Below are positions 14,214 to 15,626 of a stretch of DNA of 15,626 nt, one piece after another (within the stretch, counting starts at the first letter, position 1; every line of letters starts with the position of its first letter). The DNA lies in contig CAKRTP010000038.1 in the NCBI GenBank assembly GCA_934402155.1, positions 1 through 15,626 on the forward strand. Direction: 5' to 3'. The DNA is from an uncultured Blautia sp. (GTDB taxonomy: Bacteria; Bacillota; Clostridia; Lachnospirales; Lachnospiraceae). A program made the translations under genes and the position numbers. The notes under the pieces are model-generated. The model worked only from the letters and a program-made list of their open reading frames with translations. It made no database searches and had not been told where the DNA came from.

Positions 14214-15626
14214 ATGAAAACAGAAAAAAATAATAAGAGAAATTTCAGGGAAAAATCTGCCGGGAAACAGTGGGCAGGTAAGTCTGAGACAAAAAAGTAT
14301 GCAGACAAAAAGAAAACAGAGTTTAAGAAAAATGTAACGAAAAAGACAGAACAGAAAAAGTCTGAGCAGAAGAAAGAGGAACGAAAAAAATCCGCCGGGA
14401 AATCACTTTGTCCGGTACATGGCAGGTGCGGTGGATGTCAGCTTCTTGATATTCCATATGAAGAACAGTTAAAACAGAAGCAGACACAGGTGACAAAGCT
14501 TCTGAAGCCATACTGTCCGACAGAGAAGATTGTCGGGATGGAGGATCCGTTTCATTACAGAAATAAAGTACATGCTGTTTTCGGACACAAAAAGGACGGC
14601 ACAGTAATTTCAGGTATTTATCAGGAGGGAACACATTTCATTGTTCCGGTAGATGACTGCCTGATCGAGAATCAGAAAGCTGATGCGATCATCAGAGATA
14701 TCCGCGGACTTCTGAAATCCTTCAAGATCAAGACTTATAATGAAGATACAGGATATGGTCTGTTCCGCCATGTGCTGATCCGTACAGGATACCACAGTGG
14801 GCAGATCATGGTAGTACTTGTTCTTGGTTCTCCGATCCTGCCGTCTAAGAATAATTTTGTCAAAGCACTGCGTAAGCTTCATCCGGAGATCACAACGATC
14901 GTGCTGAATGTAAACGGACAGAAGACAAGCATGATCCTGGGCGAGAAGGAAACTGTTCTTTATGGAAAGGGCTATATCGAAGATGAGCTTTGCGGAAAAA
15001 CCTTCCGTATTTCTTCCAAATCCTTCTATCAGGTGAATCCGGTTCAGACAGAGAAACTGTATGGGAAAGCAATCGAACTGGCAGGACTTACAGGTAAAGA
15101 GCGTGTAATCGATGCATATTGCGGAATCGGAACGATTGGCCTGATCGCCAGCGACAAGGCGAAGGAAGTCATCAGTGTGGAACTGAATCAGGATGCTGTG
15201 CGGGATGCAATCGTAAATGCGAAACGGAACGGTATCAAAAATGTCCGTTTTTATCATAATGATGCAGGTGTGTTCATGCGTCAGATGGCAGAAGCAGGAG
15301 AACATGCGGATGTCGTATTTATGGATCCTCCGCGAAGTGGAAGTGATGAGAAATTTCTTTCATCGGTGCTCACCTTAAAACCGGAGAAAATCGTGTATGT
15401 TTCCTGTGAACCGACAACACTGGCACGGGATCTGAAATATCTTACAAAGCACGGATACAAAGCCGTCCGTGCAGTGCCGTTTGATATGTTTCCGGCGACA
15501 GAGCATGTGGAGACTGTGTGCCTTTTGGGCAAACTCCACGAAGCGAAGCATCATGTGAATGTAAGACTTGACATGGACGAGATGGATTTAACGGCGGCTG
15601 AGAGCAAGGCTACTTATGAGGAGATA
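14214..15626 (+). CDS. rlmD: 23S rRNA uracil-C5 methyltransferase, RlmD/TrmA family (3' end cut off)
   Basis: SAM-dependent enzyme that makes 5-methyluridine in 23S rRNA; 471 codons are open to the window edge. Residues 1-64 form a Lys/Glu-rich, probably disordered basic tail in place of the usual TRAM domain. Cys66, Cys72, Cys75 and Cys149 are the 4Fe-4S ligands (CPVHGRCGGC). SAM motif DAYCGIGTIGL at 300-310, DPPRSGS at 371-377, nucleophile Cys398 in VSCEPTTLARDL, and base Glu430 in ATEHVETV. Family members usually end soon after VETVCLL (432-438); here the frame continues for at least 30 residues (DMDEMDLTAAESKATYEEI), a C-terminal extension. It may be translated together with the radical-SAM gene; AGAGGGG (14196-14202) is its ribosome site. 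B. subtilis RlmCD methylates two uridines, so target number is open. Confidence 0.92.
   Translation, partial: MKTEKNNKRNFREKSAGKQWAGKSETKKYADKKKTEFKKNVTKKTEQKKSEQKKEERKKSAGKSLCPVHGRCGGCQLLDIPYEEQLKQKQTQVTKLLKPYCPTEKIVGMEDPFHYRNKVHAVFGHKKDGTVISGIYQEGTHFIVPVDDCLIENQKADAIIRDIRGLLKSFKIKTYNEDTGYGLFRHVLIRTGYHSGQIMVVLVLGSPILPSKNNFVKALRKLHPEITTIVLNVNGQKTSMILGEKETVLYGKGYIEDELCGKTFRISSKSFYQVNPVQTEKLYGKAIELAGLTGKERVIDAYCGIGTIGLIASDKAKEVISVELNQDAVRDAIVNAKRNGIKNVRFYHNDAGVFMRQMAEAGEHADVVFMDPPRSGSDEKFLSSVLTLKPEKIVYVSCEPTTLARDLKYLTKHGYKAVRAVPFDMFPATEHVETVCLLGKLHEAKHHVNVRLDMDEMDLTAAESKATYEEI

Noticed and set aside
14610..15305. 231-codon frame antisense to the methyltransferase
   Set aside because: The + strand encodes an intact methyltransferase with all catalytic residues here, so the reverse frame is a shadow.

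Overview
The window looks like a chromosomal segment of a Gram-positive gut Clostridium relative, most likely a Lachnospiraceae member (Blautia / Ruminococcus / Dorea-like). The grounds are moderate GC content, strong AGGAGG-type ribosome binding sites, a T-box leader in front of ilvBN, near-consensus sigma-A promoters with 17-bp spacers, and the protein families present. Genus assignment is inference. No tRNA, rRNA, CRISPR array, insertion sequence or phage gene was seen; this is mostly core-metabolism DNA with one possible defence gene.

Layout. (1) 1-5132, + strand: the end of an oligopeptide ABC transporter operon (oppD, cut by the window edge; oppF; oppA), then an intrinsic terminator, then pepT (tripeptidase). 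This is a peptide uptake and breakdown unit. (2) 5150-5960, +: a GntR/FCD transcription regulator with its own promoter. (3) 6140-8085, +: a small deoxyinosine/uracil-type DNA glycosylase and a MATE efflux pump; the pump has its own promoter. (4) 8106-9080, -: a membrane-anchored Mrr-type nuclease, convergent with the pump; its last codons lie inside the shared bidirectional terminator. (5) 9304-10461, +: an FMN oxidoreductase of the nitronate monooxygenase / FabK family, with a very good promoter, a FabT-like palindrome on the transcription start, and an extra C-terminal cysteine cluster. (6) 10532-13205, -: ilvB-ilvN (acetolactate synthase) behind a T-box riboswitch whose likely specifier codon is GUA (valine), driven by a perfect TTGACA-N17-TATAAT promoter. 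IlvB probably starts at a TTG codon (12772), not at the upstream ATG that would run through the T-box terminator. (7) 13215-15626, +: a divergently transcribed radical-SAM protein (PflX-like), followed at once by a TrmA/RlmD-type 23S rRNA uracil methyltransferase that runs off the window. It has a lysine-rich N-terminal tail and continues past the usual C-terminus.

How the genes fit together: peptide import and hydrolysis (opp-pepT) and branched-chain amino acid synthesis (T-box ilvBN) are the two sides of amino-acid supply. The FabK-like enzyme may be tied to fatty-acid control through its operator. The most interesting points are the FabT-like operator and cysteine cluster on the FabK-like gene, the membrane Mrr nuclease, the apparent absence of a lipobox in OppA, and the C-terminal extension of the rRNA methyltransferase.
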